Assembly (NCBI GenBank): GCA_030247725.1
Contig: JAOTRT010000005.1
Location: 280,601 to 344,600 of the forward strand
DNA from: Candidatus Nitricoxidireducens bremensis
GTDB taxonomy: Bacteria; Pseudomonadota; Gammaproteobacteria; Burkholderiales; Rhodocyclaceae
DNA length: 64,000 nucleotides
Reading direction: 5' to 3'
Both the position numbers and the translations under genes were made by a program. The notes beneath the pieces were generated by a model. That model saw only the letters and a list, made by a program, of their open reading frames with translations. It searched no databases and was not told the DNA's origin. Below, in pieces: positions 16,495-25,745 of the stretch; position 1 is the first letter of the stretch, and each line of letters starts with the position of its first letter.

Positions 16495-17169
16495 TCAGCC
16501 GGCGGCGCCGTAGCGCGCGGCGGCGGCGGCGGTGGCGGCGCGGCTCACGTCCTCGATATCGCAGTCGGCATCCATGGTGACGGCGAGGTCGTGCAGGCGT
16601 CCGTTGTCGAGGCCGTATACCCAGCCGTGCAGCGTCAGGGACTGGCCGCGGCGCCAGGCGTCGCCCACCAGGGTGGTACGGGCCACGTTGCGCACCTGCT
16701 CGACGACGTTGAGTTCGCAGAGGGCGTCGTAGCGCTTTTCGTCGTCGGGGATGGCGTCCAGCAGGCCGGCATGGCGGTCGCGCACGTCCTGGATGTGGCG
16801 CAGCCAATTGTCGATGAGGCCGAGGGACGAGCCCTTCAGCGCGGCGCGCACGCCGCCGCAGCCGTAGTGGCCCACCACCATGATGTGCTTCACGCGCAGC
16901 ACCTCGATGGCGTACTGCACCACCGACAGGCAGTTGAGGTCCGTATGGACGACGACGTTGGCGACGTTGCGGTGGACGAAGACCTCGCCCGGCTTGAGGC
17001 CGGTGATCTGGTTGGCCGGCACCCGGCTGTCGGAGCAACCGATCCACAGGTACTCGGGGTTCTGGATCGCGGCCAGGTCCTGGAAGAAATCCGGGCTGAC
17101 CGCGACAGTCTCCTCCGCCCAGCGGGCGTTGGCGTCGAACAGGTGGCGCAGGTCCTTCATGGCCATCAA
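16495..17169 (-). CDS. can: Beta-class carbonic anhydrase
   Basis: Zinc enzyme that interconverts CO2 and bicarbonate in the cytoplasm. About 220 residues. The zinc ligands and catalytic dyad are visible: Cys-x-Asp-x-Arg in [15 protein letters not shown], and His and Cys in [14 protein letters not shown]. The substrate-channel motif RNVANVVV is present. Three Met codons lie close together at the start (17169, 17166, 17160); the first overlaps the htpX stop by four bases. Coupling to htpX and the DUF475 gene upstream suggests a shared transcript. Confidence 0.93.
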   Translation of the reverse strand: MMAMKDLRHLFDANARWAEETVAVSPDFFQDLAAIQNPEYLWIGCSDSRVPANQITGLKPGEVFVHRNVANVVVHTDLNCLSVVQYAIEVLRVKHIMVVGHYGCGGVRAALKGSSLGLIDNWLRHIQDVRDRHAGLLDAIPDDEKRYDALCELNVVEQVRNVARTTLVGDAWRRGQSLTLHGWVYGLDNGRLHDLAVTMDADCDIEDVSRAATAAAAARYGAAG

Positions 17170-18050
17170 CCGCGGGCCCGCGCCAGGGCTTCGATGCGCT
17201 CCTCGATGCTCGGGTGGGTGGCGAACAGGCTGGAGATGCCGCCCTTGCCGGCGATGCCGGCGCTCGCCATGTTGGACGGCAGGGGCTCCGGCGACAGGCC
17301 GCCGAGGCGCTGCAGGGCATGGATCATGGGCGTCGGCGAACGCATCAGGCGGGCGGCGCCGGCGTCGGCGCGGAATTCGCGCTGGCGCGAGAAGTACATG
17401 ACGATGACGCTGGCGAGGATGCCGAAGACGATGTCGCAGACGATCACCGTGATCGTATAGCCGATGCCGGGACCGGAGGACTCGGAATCATTGCGGCGCA
17501 GGAAGCTGTCCACCAGGTAGCCGACGACGCGGGCGAAGAAGAAGACGAAGGTGTTCACCACGCCCTGGATCAGGGTCAGGGTCACCATGTCGCCGTTGGC
17601 CACGTGGGCGATCTCGTGGGCCAGCACGGCCTCCACTTCCTCCTTCGACATGCTCTGGAGCAGGCCGGTGGACACGGCCACCAGGGCATTGGCCTTGGAA
17701 GGGCCGGTGGCGAAGGCGTTGGGCTCGCCCTCGTAGAGCGCCACCTCCGGCATGGCCGGCAGGCCGGCGTCCTTGGCGAGGCGTTCGACGGTCTGCATCA
17801 GCCAGTACTCGGTGCTGTTCTGGGGCGACGTGATGACCTGGGCGCCGGTGGTCCACTTGGCCATGGTCTTGGACATCATCAGCGAGATGAAGGAACCGCC
17901 GAAGCCCATGATCGCGGCGAACACCAGCAGCATGCCGAGGTCGAGACCGTTGGCCGCCAGGTACTTGTTCACGCCGAGCACGCTGACGACGACGCTGAGG
18001 ACCAGCATCACGGCCAGGTTGGTCAGGATCAATAGAACGGTGCGTTTCAT
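17166..18050 (-). CDS. htpX: HtpX membrane zinc metalloprotease
   Basis: 294-residue inner-membrane M48 protease that degrades misfolded membrane proteins together with FtsH. Two N-terminal helices, the zinc motif HEIAH in [17 protein letters not shown], and two central helices separate it from the third ligand in [11 protein letters not shown]. The C terminus [14 protein letters not shown] is diagnostic. Length equals E. coli HtpX. Overlaps by four bases with the DUF475 gene above and the can gene below. Confidence 0.96.
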   Translation of the reverse strand: MKRTVLLILTNLAVMLVLSVVVSVLGVNKYLAANGLDLGMLLVFAAIMGFGGSFISLMMSKTMAKWTTGAQVITSPQNSTEYWLMQTVERLAKDAGLPAMPEVALYEGEPNAFATGPSKANALVAVSTGLLQSMSKEEVEAVLAHEIAHVANGDMVTLTLIQGVVNTFVFFFARVVGYLVDSFLRRNDSESSGPGIGYTITVIVCDIVFGILASVIVMYFSRQREFRADAGAARLMRSPTPMIHALQRLGGLSPEPLPSNMASAGIAGKGGISSLFATHPSIEERIEALARARG

Positions 18051-19087
18051 TGCGTCTCTCCTTTTGCGGAAACTCGCGCCTCTCTGCGGTTGGCGCTGAT
18101 GGAACTGCCGAGGGCCAGCACGATGAGCAGGCCGCCCAGCAAACCTGTAATGGCTTCGGGAACATGGAATTCAACCCCCGCCAGCATGATGACGGCGAGC
18201 ACGCCCACGGCCCAGAAGGCGCCGTGCTCCAGGAAGCGGTAGGTGTCCAGGGTGCCGCGCTCCACCAGCATCAGGGTGAAGCTGCGCACGAAGAAGGCGC
18301 CGGCACCGAGACCGAGGGTGATGATGACCAGGTTGTGGGTCAGGGCGAAGGCGCCGACGACGCCGTCGAAGGAGAAACTGGCGTCCAGCAGCTCCAGGTA
18401 GAGGAAGCCGGCCGCGCCCTGCTTCACCACGCGGGTGTGGTTCTCGTCCGCGTCGCCGCCGAGGAAGGCCGTCAGGCCCTTGGTGAAGATGAAGGTGACC
18501 ACGCCCCAGACGCCGGCGACGACGAACTCGCCGCGACGCACGTCGCCGTCGATCAGGTAGGCCGCCACCAGCAGCAGGGCCAGGGTGAGGGCCGCCTCGA
18601 CGGCCTCCATCTTGCCGAGCCGCGTCAGGGGCCGCTCGATGGCCACCAGCCAGTGCTCGGTCTTGTGGGCGGCGACGAAAAAGTGCAGATACACCATCAT
18701 CAGGAAGGCGCCGCCGAAGGCCGCGATCTGGTGATGGGCGGCGGCCAGCACGCGGCCGTACTCCTGCGGATCGTTGATGGCCAGATCCACGGCCGCCACG
18801 GGGCCGACGCCGCCGGCCACGGCGACGATCAGCACCGGGAACACCAGGCGCATGCCGAACACGGCGATGATCATGCCCCAGGTCAGGAAGCGGCGGCGCC
18901 AGACCTCGTTCCAGTTGGCGAGGATGCCGGCGTTGACAACCGCGTTGTCGAAGGACAGGGAGGTTTCCAGCACGGTGAGGAAAATCACCGTGGCCACGGC
19001 GGCCCAGCCGCCCACATACCAGGCGACGGCGACGGCGATGGTACAGAAGACGAAAGTGCCGATGAAGTGGCGATACCAGGGTTTCAT
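18047..19087 (-). CDS. DUF475 (TerC-like) integral membrane protein
   Basis: 346 residues, about nine membrane helices. The first conserved block [18 protein letters not shown] and the later [19 protein letters not shown] are the paired SxDN/SxDG motifs of the DUF475/TerC group, thought to bind or move metal ions in the membrane. ATG 19087 is chosen because GGAG lies just upstream; an in-frame ATG at 19114 adds nine unlikely residues. The gene is divergent from the LysR regulator with under 100 bases between them, and leads the DUF475-htpX-can operon. Confidence 0.85.
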   Translation of the reverse strand: MKPWYRHFIGTFVFCTIAVAVAWYVGGWAAVATVIFLTVLETSLSFDNAVVNAGILANWNEVWRRRFLTWGMIIAVFGMRLVFPVLIVAVAGGVGPVAAVDLAINDPQEYGRVLAAAHHQIAAFGGAFLMMVYLHFFVAAHKTEHWLVAIERPLTRLGKMEAVEAALTLALLLVAAYLIDGDVRRGEFVVAGVWGVVTFIFTKGLTAFLGGDADENHTRVVKQGAAGFLYLELLDASFSFDGVVGAFALTHNLVIITLGLGAGAFFVRSFTLMLVERGTLDTYRFLEHGAFWAVGVLAVIMLAGVEFHVPEAITGLLGGLLIVLALGSSISANRREARVSAKGETQ

Positions 19088-19164
19088 GGGGACTCCATGT
19101 TTGACGAGCCGCAATGCTAGCGGCCCGGAGCCGAAAGTAAAAGCGAAGTTAAACTGAGCTTACC

Positions 19165-19179
19165 TTCGTAAAATACGAA
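19165..19179 (+). promoter_or_regulatory. Palindrome at the LysR gene start
   Basis: TTCGTA-AAA-TACGAA is a perfect 6-3-6 inverted repeat ending two bases before the ATG at 19182, in the control region shared with the DUF475 operon. It could be an operator, but it is not the T-N11-A motif classical for LysR proteins, so the binding factor is unknown. Confidence 0.4.
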
Positions 19180-19181
19180 AC

Positions 19182-20087
19182 ATGAAGACCAAGCCCCTCA
19201 ACTACCGCCACCTGCACTACTTCTGGATCGTCGCCCAGGAGGGAAGTTTCACCCGGGCCGCCGAACGCCTGGGCGTCGCCGTGCAGACCGTCAGCGCCCA
19301 AATCGGCCAGTTGGAGCGGGACCTGGGCCGCGCCCTGCTGGCCCCCAAGGGCCGGCGCCTGGTGCCGACGGAAGCCGGCCAGCGGGCCCTCGACTACGCC
19401 GACCGCATCTTCCAGCTCGGCGAGCAGCTGGTGGACGCCGTGGAGAACGAGGCCCAGGAGGGCAGCCTGCGCCTCACGGTGGGTATCTCCGACGCCCTGC
19501 CCAAGCTGATCGCCTACCGCCTGCTCGCCGGGGTGCTGAACCTGCCCGAGCGGGTGCGGCTGATCTGCCAGGAGGGCCGTTTCGACGAACTGTTGGCCGG
19601 GCTAGCGCTCCACCGTCTCGACGTGGTGCTCACCGACCGGCCGGCCGCGGCGGGCGGCGGGCTCAAGGTCTACAGCCATCCCCTGGGGGAATGCGACATC
19701 GCCGTCTTCGCCACCCCCGCCCTGGCGAAGCGCTACCGCCGGGACTTTCCCGCCAGCCTGGACGGCGCGCCCTTGCTGCTGCCGACGCGCAACACCGCCC
19801 TGCGCGGACGCATCGACCAATGGCTGGCGGCCCACGGCCTGAAACCGGAGATCCGCGGCGAATTCGAGGACGGCGCCCTGATGAAGACCTTCGGCCGCTC
19901 GGGCCTGGGCCTGTTTCCGGCGCCGGCGGTGCTGGCCGAGGACATCGCCGCCCAGTTCGGCGCCGAACCGGTGGGGGAGTTGCCGGAGGTGAGGGAGCAG
20001 TTCTACGCCATCTCGCCGGAGCGGCGCATCAGCCACCCGGCCGTCGAGGCGATCCGCGACGCCGCCCTGCTGACGGCGCGGCGCTGA
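19182..20087 (+). CDS. LysR-family regulator, NhaR-like
   Basis: 301 residues. The N-terminal winged helix (NYRHLHYFWIVAQEGSFTRAAERLGVAVQTVSAQIGQLE) closely follows NhaR, the activator of sodium/proton antiporter genes. The effector-binding domain runs from about 90 to the end with IAYRLLAGVLNLPERVRL and MKTFGRSGLGLFPAP. It is divergent from the DUF475-htpX-can operon, which it may regulate. The many antiporter genes in this window are also possible targets, but that is inference from family name only. Confidence 0.87.
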   Translation: MKTKPLNYRHLHYFWIVAQEGSFTRAAERLGVAVQTVSAQIGQLERDLGRALLAPKGRRLVPTEAGQRALDYADRIFQLGEQLVDAVENEAQEGSLRLTVGISDALPKLIAYRLLAGVLNLPERVRLICQEGRFDELLAGLALHRLDVVLTDRPAAAGGGLKVYSHPLGECDIAVFATPALAKRYRRDFPASLDGAPLLLPTRNTALRGRIDQWLAAHGLKPEIRGEFEDGALMKTFGRSGLGLFPAPAVLAEDIAAQFGAEPVGELPEVREQFYAISPERRISHPAVEAIRDAALLTARR

Positions 20088-20090
20088 GAT

Positions 20091-20510
20091 TTAGCGGCCG
20101 AGGGCCTTGAGGGCCTCGGCGTGGCTCTTGCCGGCCGCGGCGCGGCGCGCTTCGATATAGTCCCGCAGGGTGTCGTTCATCGGCGTGCCGGGCTTGGCCA
20201 GCAAGGCCAGGGCTTCGATCATTTCCAGGGCCGTCGCCCTGCTGCGCGTGATGTCGAAGAACCAGCGGGCGGTGCGCTCGCTGAAGGCGGCCACCGCCTT
20301 CTCCTCCTCGCCGGTGACGGCGACCGCCTTGTCGAGCCAGGCACGGGCCTGCTTGACGCGGGCATCGCCCGCGGCCACGTCTTCCCGCAGGGCGGCAGCG
20401 GCGATGTTCTGGGCCAGGTTGTCGCCTTCGAGCACGGTCACCCGGGCGGGGCGCTCGGCAGCGGCGGAAAAGGACAGGGCCAGGAGGACAGCGGCGAGGA
20501 AACGATTCAT
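20091..20510 (-). CDS. Unknown secreted protein downstream of SCO1
   Basis: 139 residues starting with a signal peptide (MNRFLAAVLLALSFSAAAERP). The mature part is small, charged and probably all helical, with VTVLEGDNLAQNIAAAALRED and ITRSRATALEMIEALALLAKPGTPM. I do not recognise the family. Its ATG overlaps the SCO1 stop by four bases, and a second unknown secreted protein precedes SCO1, so it probably acts in the periplasm in the same pathway, perhaps copper delivery or redox control. Confidence 0.7.
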   Translation of the reverse strand: MNRFLAAVLLALSFSAAAERPARVTVLEGDNLAQNIAAAALREDVAAGDARVKQARAWLDKAVAVTGEEEKAVAAFSERTARWFFDITRSRATALEMIEALALLAKPGTPMNDTLRDYIEARRAAAGKSHAEALKALGR

Positions 20511-21133
20511 CGAGGAAACTCCGTTCGGTGGGGAGGAAGGCGGCTCGCGGGGCCCTTCACCACGGCCATGTAGTCGCGGATGCGTGCAGCCACGTCGGCC
20601 GGCGGCGTCTGGTAGGCGAACTTGTGCAGGAAGCCGCCGTCCGGCCCCAGCAGGTAGAGCCCCGCCGAGTGGTCCACGCTGTACTGGTCCGCCGGCGCCC
20701 CCGGCTCCCGCACCTTCTCGTAGCGCACCTTGAAGCGGTCGGCGGCGGCCTTCACCAGTTCCGGCGCGGCCGTCAGGCCGATGATGCGGGGATCGAAGAA
20801 GGCCGTGTAGCCCTTCAGCGTCTCCGTCGTGTCCCGCTCGGGATCGACGGATACGAAGATGGCCTGGAGCCGCGCCGCGTCGTCGCCGAGGCGCTTGAGG
20901 ACATCCGCCACTTCCACCAGGGTGGTGGGACAGACATCGGGACAATAGGTATAGCCGAACGCCAAAAGCTGGAAACGGCCGCGGAAATCCCCCTCCGTCA
21001 CGGCACGTCCGTTGGCGTCCCGCAGCAGGTAGCGGGGCACCAGGCCGACGGGCGGCTCGTCGTCCTCCGCCGGCGCCGGCAAGGCCGGCAGCGAAACCAG
21101 CAGCGCCGCCAGGGCGAAGGCGGCAAACCTCAC
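20507..21133 (-). CDS. SCO1/SenC family copper chaperone/thioredoxin-like protein
   Basis: 208 residues with an N-terminal export signal. The copper-binding and redox motif CPDVCP lies in FGYTYCPDVCPTTLVEV and the distal His in YSVDHSAGLYLLGPDG. SCO proteins insert copper into the CuA centre of cytochrome c oxidase or handle thiols. No oxidase gene is visible nearby. The gene is in the middle of a three-gene overlapping operon whose outer members are unknown secreted proteins. Confidence 0.92.
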   Translation of the reverse strand: MRFAAFALAALLVSLPALPAPAEDDEPPVGLVPRYLLRDANGRAVTEGDFRGRFQLLAFGYTYCPDVCPTTLVEVADVLKRLGDDAARLQAIFVSVDPERDTTETLKGYTAFFDPRIIGLTAAPELVKAAADRFKVRYEKVREPGAPADQYSVDHSAGLYLLGPDGGFLHKFAYQTPPADVAARIRDYMAVVKGPASRLPPHRTEFPR

Positions 21134-21486
21134 TGCACCCCCGCCTTGGCGGCGATTTCCTTCAGGCGCAGATCGGTCATCTCCAGCTTGAGATTCAGCA
21201 CCACGGCCTCCGGGCAGGCTTCGCCGCTGGTGCCCTGCCGCGTGTAGGCCTCGGTGGAGGCCGTCTCGTAGGCCTCGCCGAAGCGCCGCGTCTTCGGCGC
21301 CCGCAGGATCATCATGGCCCGCGCCTTGGTCACCAGGTCCGGATAGCCGCAGGCCAGGGCCACGCCATTGACCTGGCCGAGTTCGGCGACGCCGGCCATC
21401 AATTCGGCGATCACGGGAGCATCGGGCTCGGCGGAAACCGGCGCGGCGAAGGCGGCGAACAGGGCCAGGGGAAGCAGTCTTTTCAT
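21130..21486 (-). CDS. Unknown secreted protein upstream of SCO1
   Basis: 118 residues with a clear signal peptide (MKRLLPLALFAAFAAPVSAEP). The mature part of about 98 residues has two cysteines (VALACGYPDLV and SGEACPEAV) that could form a disulfide or bind metal. The family is not recognised. The start is at 21486, where the signal peptide begins. Translationally coupled to SCO1 by four bases. Confidence 0.7.
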   Translation of the reverse strand: MKRLLPLALFAAFAAPVSAEPDAPVIAELMAGVAELGQVNGVALACGYPDLVTKARAMMILRAPKTRRFGEAYETASTEAYTRQGTSGEACPEAVVLNLKLEMTDLRLKEIAAKAGVQ

Positions 21487-21571
21487 GGGGATGCCTTGGG
21501 AAGCGGATGTCCGATTATAGGGTGGCGGTAGCTTACAATCCTTGACGAAAACCAAGACCCGGAGGAGTTCC

Positions 21572-21664
21572 ATGATGTCCCGAGCGCACGCCGGCACCCG
21601 CCGGCCGGCCCCGCAGCCCCTGCCCTCAGGCCAGGGGCCGTGCCGGGCGGGATTGAAGGGATAG
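21572..21664 (+). CDS. Proline-rich 30-residue upstream ORF of the KefB-like gene
   Basis: A small frame starting MMSRAHAGTRRPAPQPLPS has a strong ribosome site (GGAGGAG four bases before the ATG). It stops five bases before the TTG start of the large antiporter. The PAPQPLP stretch could slow ribosomes. It may be a coupling or regulatory leader peptide; there is no direct evidence it is expressed. Confidence 0.35.
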   Translation: MMSRAHAGTRRPAPQPLPSGQGPCRAGLKG

Positions 21665-21668
21665 ACGC

Positions 21669-23390
21669 TTGCACCAGAGTCTCCTCGCCATCCTCCTGCT
21701 GCTCACCGCCGCCGTCCTGGCGGTGTCCCTGGCGCGCCGTTTCCGCCTGCCGACCATGCTGGCCTACCTGGCCATCGGCATCGCCCTGGGCCCCCACGGC
21801 CTCAAGCTGCTGGCGGAAAGCGAGCAGGTGGGGAGCTTCGCCGAATTCGGCGTCGTCTTCCTGATGTTCTCCATCGGCCTCGAATTCAGCCTGCCGCGCC
21901 TGCAGGCCATGCGCTCCCTGGTGTTCGGCTTCGGCGCCGCCCAGATGGCCCTGACGGCCGCCGCCACCATGGCCGGCACCTGGTTCGGCTACGGCCAGGG
22001 CTGGCGCGCCGGCCTCGCCGTCGGCCTGGCCGTCGCCATGTCGTCCACCGCCATCGTCGCGCGCATGCTCTCGGAGCGCTTCGAACTGCATTCCCGCTCC
22101 GGCCGCCAGACCATGGGCGTGCTGCTGTTCCAGGACATCGCCGTCGTGCCCTGCCTGATCCTCTTCCCGGCCCTGGCCCATCCGGAAGGCAACCTCGTCG
22201 GCCCCCTCGCCATGGCCGCCCTGCAGGCGACCCTGGTACTGGCCATCCTCATCGGCGTCGGTCAGCGGCTCATGAAGCGGGTCTTCGACAACGTGGCGCG
22301 CCACCGCTCGGAGGAATTGTTCGTGCTGACGACCCTCTGGCTTGTCGTCGGCCTCGCCTTCGCCACCCATCTGGCCGGCCTGTCCCTGGCCCTGGGCGCC
22401 TTCGTCGGCGGCATGCTGATCTCGGAGACCATCTATCGCCACCAGGTGGAGGCCGACATCCGGCCCTTCCGCGACATCCTGCTGGGCCTGTTCTTCGTCA
22501 CCGTCGGCATGATGCTGGACCTGGGCTTCGTCCTAGCCCAGTTCGACCGCCTGCTGCTGGCCGTCCTGCTGCTCGTAGCCGGCAAGGGCATCGTCGTGCT
22601 GGCCATCGCCATGGTGGCGCGCAATTCCTTCGACGTGGCCCTGCGCACCGCCGCCCAGATCGCCCAGGCCGGCGAGTTCGGCCTCGTCCTCATCGGCCTC
22701 GCCGCCGAGCAGAAGCTCATCGCCACCGACGTCTTCCAGGTCACCCTGTCGGCCATGCTCATCTCGATGTTCGCGGCCCCCTTCCTCATCGACTGGGCGG
22801 CCCGCCTCGGCGGCCAGATGGCCAAGGGCGACTGGGCCCACAAGGCAAAATCCATCCACGAGATCGCCGTCGGCGCCTTCGGCCTGGAGAAGCACGTCAT
22901 CCTCTGCGGCTACGGCCGCACCGGCCAGCGCATCGGCGAATTCCTCGCCAACGAGAGCATCCCCTTTCTCGCCCTCGACGTGGACCCGCACCAGATCAAG
23001 GGTGCCGTCCCCGCCGGCGGGCGCGTCCTGTTCGGCAACGCCGACCGGCCGGAAGTGCTGCTCGCCGCCGGCCTGACGCGGGCCCGCGCCGTCGTCGTCG
23101 CCTATCCGGACGTCCATTCGGCCGAGCGCGTACTGCGGCTGATCCGCCGCACCGACGCCGACATCCCCATCATCGTGCGCGCCGCCGACGACACCGACAT
23201 GGCCAAGCTCAAGGCCGCCGGCGCCACCGAGGTGATTCCCGAGGTGCTGGAGGGCAGCCTGATGATCGCCGCCGAAACCCTGATCCAGATCGGCGTGCCG
23301 GTGGAACGGGCCATGACCCAGGCGCGCGCCGTGCGCGCCCGCCGCTACGCCTCCCTGCGGGATTTCTACAAGCCCAAGGAGGGCAAGTAG
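21669..23390 (+). CDS. KefB-type CPA2 cation:proton antiporter with RCK domain
   Basis: 573 residues. The Na_H_Exchanger domain covers about 1-380 (LPTMLAYLAIGIALGPHGL, GVVFLMFSIGLEFSL, AMSSTAIVARMLSER, MGVLLFQDIAVVP, QIAQAGEFGLVLIGL). A Rossmann TrkA-N domain follows from about residue 410, with CGYGRTGQRIGEFL as the nucleotide loop. It exports potassium or another cation in exchange for protons under nucleotide or thiol control. No ATG fits; the start is TTG at 21669 with AAGGG nine bases upstream. A short upstream frame ends five bases earlier. It faces the GCS2 gene tail to tail with one base between them. Confidence 0.9.
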   Translation: MHQSLLAILLLLTAAVLAVSLARRFRLPTMLAYLAIGIALGPHGLKLLAESEQVGSFAEFGVVFLMFSIGLEFSLPRLQAMRSLVFGFGAAQMALTAAATMAGTWFGYGQGWRAGLAVGLAVAMSSTAIVARMLSERFELHSRSGRQTMGVLLFQDIAVVPCLILFPALAHPEGNLVGPLAMAALQATLVLAILIGVGQRLMKRVFDNVARHRSEELFVLTTLWLVVGLAFATHLAGLSLALGAFVGGMLISETIYRHQVEADIRPFRDILLGLFFVTVGMMLDLGFVLAQFDRLLLAVLLLVAGKGIVVLAIAMVARNSFDVALRTAAQIAQAGEFGLVLIGLAAEQKLIATDVFQVTLSAMLISMFAAPFLIDWAARLGGQMAKGDWAHKAKSIHEIAVGAFGLEKHVILCGYGRTGQRIGEFLANESIPFLALDVDPHQIKGAVPAGGRVLFGNADRPEVLLAAGLTRARAVVVAYPDVHSAERVLRLIRRTDADIPIIVRAADDTDMAKLKAAGATEVIPEVLEGSLMIAAETLIQIGVPVERAMTQARAVRARRYASLRDFYKPKEGK

Positions 23391-23391
23391 C

Positions 23392-24528
23392 TCAGACGCC
23401 GGCCGGTGCCCCGTCGCCGCGCCAAAGGGCGGCCTGGGCCGCCACCAGGGCCGACAGGTCGCCCGCGGCCCGCTCCCGCATCCAGCCCGCCCCGCTCATG
23501 CCGGCGCGCACGCCGGCGGCCAGTTCCGCCAGGGCGTCGCCGGTACCGAGGGCCACGGCGTCCTCCGCCAGCATGTCCACGGTGGCGAGAATGTCGTCCG
23601 CGACGCGGCACCGCGCGCCGTCGAAGGCATCGATCAACTCCGCGTCGAAACCGAAGCGGCAGGCGTTGAAACGATTGACGGCGTAGGCCAGGTAGCGGTC
23701 CGGTCCGCCCAGGGTGTGGCGCTCCCGCAGCAGGCGGCGCGCCAGGGTCTGCAGGTAGGCGGCGATGGCCGCCGCCTGGCGCACCGTCAGCGGCGTGTCG
23801 CAGACGCGCAGCTCGATGGTGCCGTACTCGGGTTTGGGCCGGATGTCCCAGTAGAAGTCCTTCATGCTGGCGACGATGCCCACGGCGCGCATGCGCTCGA
23901 AGTAGGCGCGGAACTCGTCCCAGGTGGTCACCCAGGGACAATGGCCGGCGAGGGGAAAGGCGCTGACGACATGCAGGCGCGAAGTGGCGAAGCGGGTATC
24001 GGCCCCCTGGTAGTAGGGCGAGGACGCCGCCAGGGCGATGAAATGGGGCACGTAGCGCGACAAGGCGTGCAGCAGGTAGAGGGCGTCGTCGCCACTCGGG
24101 CAGCCGATATGCACGTGCTGGCCAAAGACGGTGAACTGCTTGGCGAGATAGCCGTAGAGCTCGGAAACGCGCCGGTAGCGCGGGTTGTCCACGATGCGCC
24201 GTTCCTCCCAGCGCTGGAAGGGATGGGCGCCGCCGCCGCAGACGGCCAGGTTGAGGCGGTCCGCCGCCGCCACCAGGCCGTCGCGCAGGGCACCCAGTTC
24301 CGCCAGCAGTTCGTCGTGGCGCGTATGGATGCCCGTGGCCAGCTCCACCATGCTCTCGGTGACCTCGTGCTTGATGTCGCCCGCCACCTTGGCGCGGCGG
24401 ATCTGTTCGAGCAGGTAGGAGGCTCCCTGGGTCAGGTTGAAATCCACCGTCTCCAGCACCTGCACCTCCAGCTCCACGCCCATGGAGAGGGTCGCACTGG
24501 GAGCGAATTCGAGGACGTCTTCAGGCAC
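23392..24528 (-). CDS. YbdK-type glutamate-cysteine ligase 2 family carboxylate-amine ligase
   Basis: 378 residues from a GTG start at 24528 preceded by AGGAG. An ATG at 24558 would lie inside the preceding gene. GCS2-family marks are TLSMGVELEVQVLE, HEVTESMVELATGIH, FGQHVHIGCPSG and YGTIELRVCD. The family makes gamma-glutamyl or similar amide bonds using ATP; E. coli YbdK has only weak glutamate-cysteine ligase activity. It overlaps the upstream antiporter gene by eight bases. Kef antiporters are gated by glutathione adducts, so a thiol link is possible but not shown. Confidence 0.85.
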   Translation of the reverse strand: MPEDVLEFAPSATLSMGVELEVQVLETVDFNLTQGASYLLEQIRRAKVAGDIKHEVTESMVELATGIHTRHDELLAELGALRDGLVAAADRLNLAVCGGGAHPFQRWEERRIVDNPRYRRVSELYGYLAKQFTVFGQHVHIGCPSGDDALYLLHALSRYVPHFIALAASSPYYQGADTRFATSRLHVVSAFPLAGHCPWVTTWDEFRAYFERMRAVGIVASMKDFYWDIRPKPEYGTIELRVCDTPLTVRQAAAIAAYLQTLARRLLRERHTLGGPDRYLAYAVNRFNACRFGFDAELIDAFDGARCRVADDILATVDMLAEDAVALGTGDALAELAAGVRAGMSGAGWMRERAAGDLSALVAAQAALWRGDGAPAGV

Positions 24529-25735
24529 GTTCGTTCTCCTGGGCGGCCTCGCCGGCACGGACGAGGGCGAAGTGGGTCGCCAGGGGCCCCAGCAGTTCGA
24601 GGATGGCGATGGCGGTGATCAGGATGCCCGTCAGGTCGGCACCCATCTCCGGATAGAAGCGCCCGGCGTCCGTGACCAGCATCAGCGACAGGCCGGACAT
24701 GGGCATCAGGGCGAGGCCGAGGCGGAAGCTGCGGCGGAAATCGAGGCCGGAGAAGCGCGCCGCCACGCCCACCGCCAGCCACTTGGCGAGCCAGCGCACG
24801 GCCACCAGCGCCAGGGCCGGCACGGCATAGCGCTCGAAGTCCACGAGGGCGAGTCCGGTGCCGGCGAAGACGAAAAACAGCACCACGAGGGGCCGCGCCG
24901 TCTCACCGAACTCCTGGGAGCGGCGCTGATGACGGCGGTCGAACATGTGGGTCAGCAGGCCAAGGGCGATCAGGGTCAGCGGCACCGAGAGACCGCCCGC
25001 TCGCGCCAGGGCAAGGGCCAGCAACACCGCGGCGAGGCTGCCGAGAAGGCGCCCCGTCGTGCCGGGGCCCATGAAGCGGCTGCCTGACGAGAGGGACCAG
25101 GCGATGGCGCTTGCCAAGGCCAGGGACCCGGCCACGAGATAAAGGGGATGGAGCAGCGCCGTCCACGGGTTGGCGGCATACTCGGCATGCAGCCAGGCCA
25201 GCAGCATGGTGGCCGCCAGGGCCGCCGCCACGGTGTTCACACCCGACAGCCAGAGCAGGCGTTCCGTCACCTGCCCCTGGGCCTTGAGGTCCCGCACCAC
25301 TGCCACGGCCACCGCCGGCGACGAGGACAGCGCCACGGCCGCGGCCACGGCAGCCCAGGGCGCCGGGATGCCGAAGGTGATCAGCAGTGCAAAGCAGGCG
25401 GCGAAGGTGGCGCCCATCTCCAGCAGGGCCGTGGCCGCCAGGCTCGGATCGCGCCGCCACCAGCCGGGATCGACGCGGCGGCCCAGGTCGAACAGCAACA
25501 GGCCCAGGCCCAGTTCGCCGAACAACCGGGCCGGGCCGACCAGATCAACCATGGGCAGCCCCGTGTCGGCGAAGCCGAAGCCGATGCCGGCCAGGGCGTA
25601 GCCGACGATGCGCGGCAGGCGCACCCGCGCGGCCAGCTCGCCCGCCAGGGCCCCCGCCAGCAGCAGGACGGCGACCACCAGCATGCCGGTCTCCGGCAAA
25701 CCGAGGTTCCCGTGCATCGGCGCGTCGAAGGTCAT
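24521..25735 (-). CDS. CPA2-like cation:proton antiporter without RCK domain
   Basis: 404 residues, mostly membrane. LPRIVGYALAGIGFGFADTG and FGELGLGLLLFDLGRRVD mark the first Na_H_Exchanger half, and LMPMSGLSLMLVTDAGRFYP the second. The usual acidic exchange motif is less clear than in the other antiporters here, so transport activity is uncertain. It ends overlapping the GCS2 gene and begins 10 bases after the universal stress protein gene, forming part of a six-gene minus-strand run. Confidence 0.8.
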   Translation of the reverse strand: MTFDAPMHGNLGLPETGMLVVAVLLLAGALAGELAARVRLPRIVGYALAGIGFGFADTGLPMVDLVGPARLFGELGLGLLLFDLGRRVDPGWWRRDPSLAATALLEMGATFAACFALLITFGIPAPWAAVAAAVALSSSPAVAVAVVRDLKAQGQVTERLLWLSGVNTVAAALAATMLLAWLHAEYAANPWTALLHPLYLVAGSLALASAIAWSLSSGSRFMGPGTTGRLLGSLAAVLLALALARAGGLSVPLTLIALGLLTHMFDRRHQRRSQEFGETARPLVVLFFVFAGTGLALVDFERYAVPALALVAVRWLAKWLAVGVAARFSGLDFRRSFRLGLALMPMSGLSLMLVTDAGRFYPEMGADLTGILITAIAILELLGPLATHFALVRAGEAAQENERA

Positions 25736-25745
25736 GGCAGCGGCC

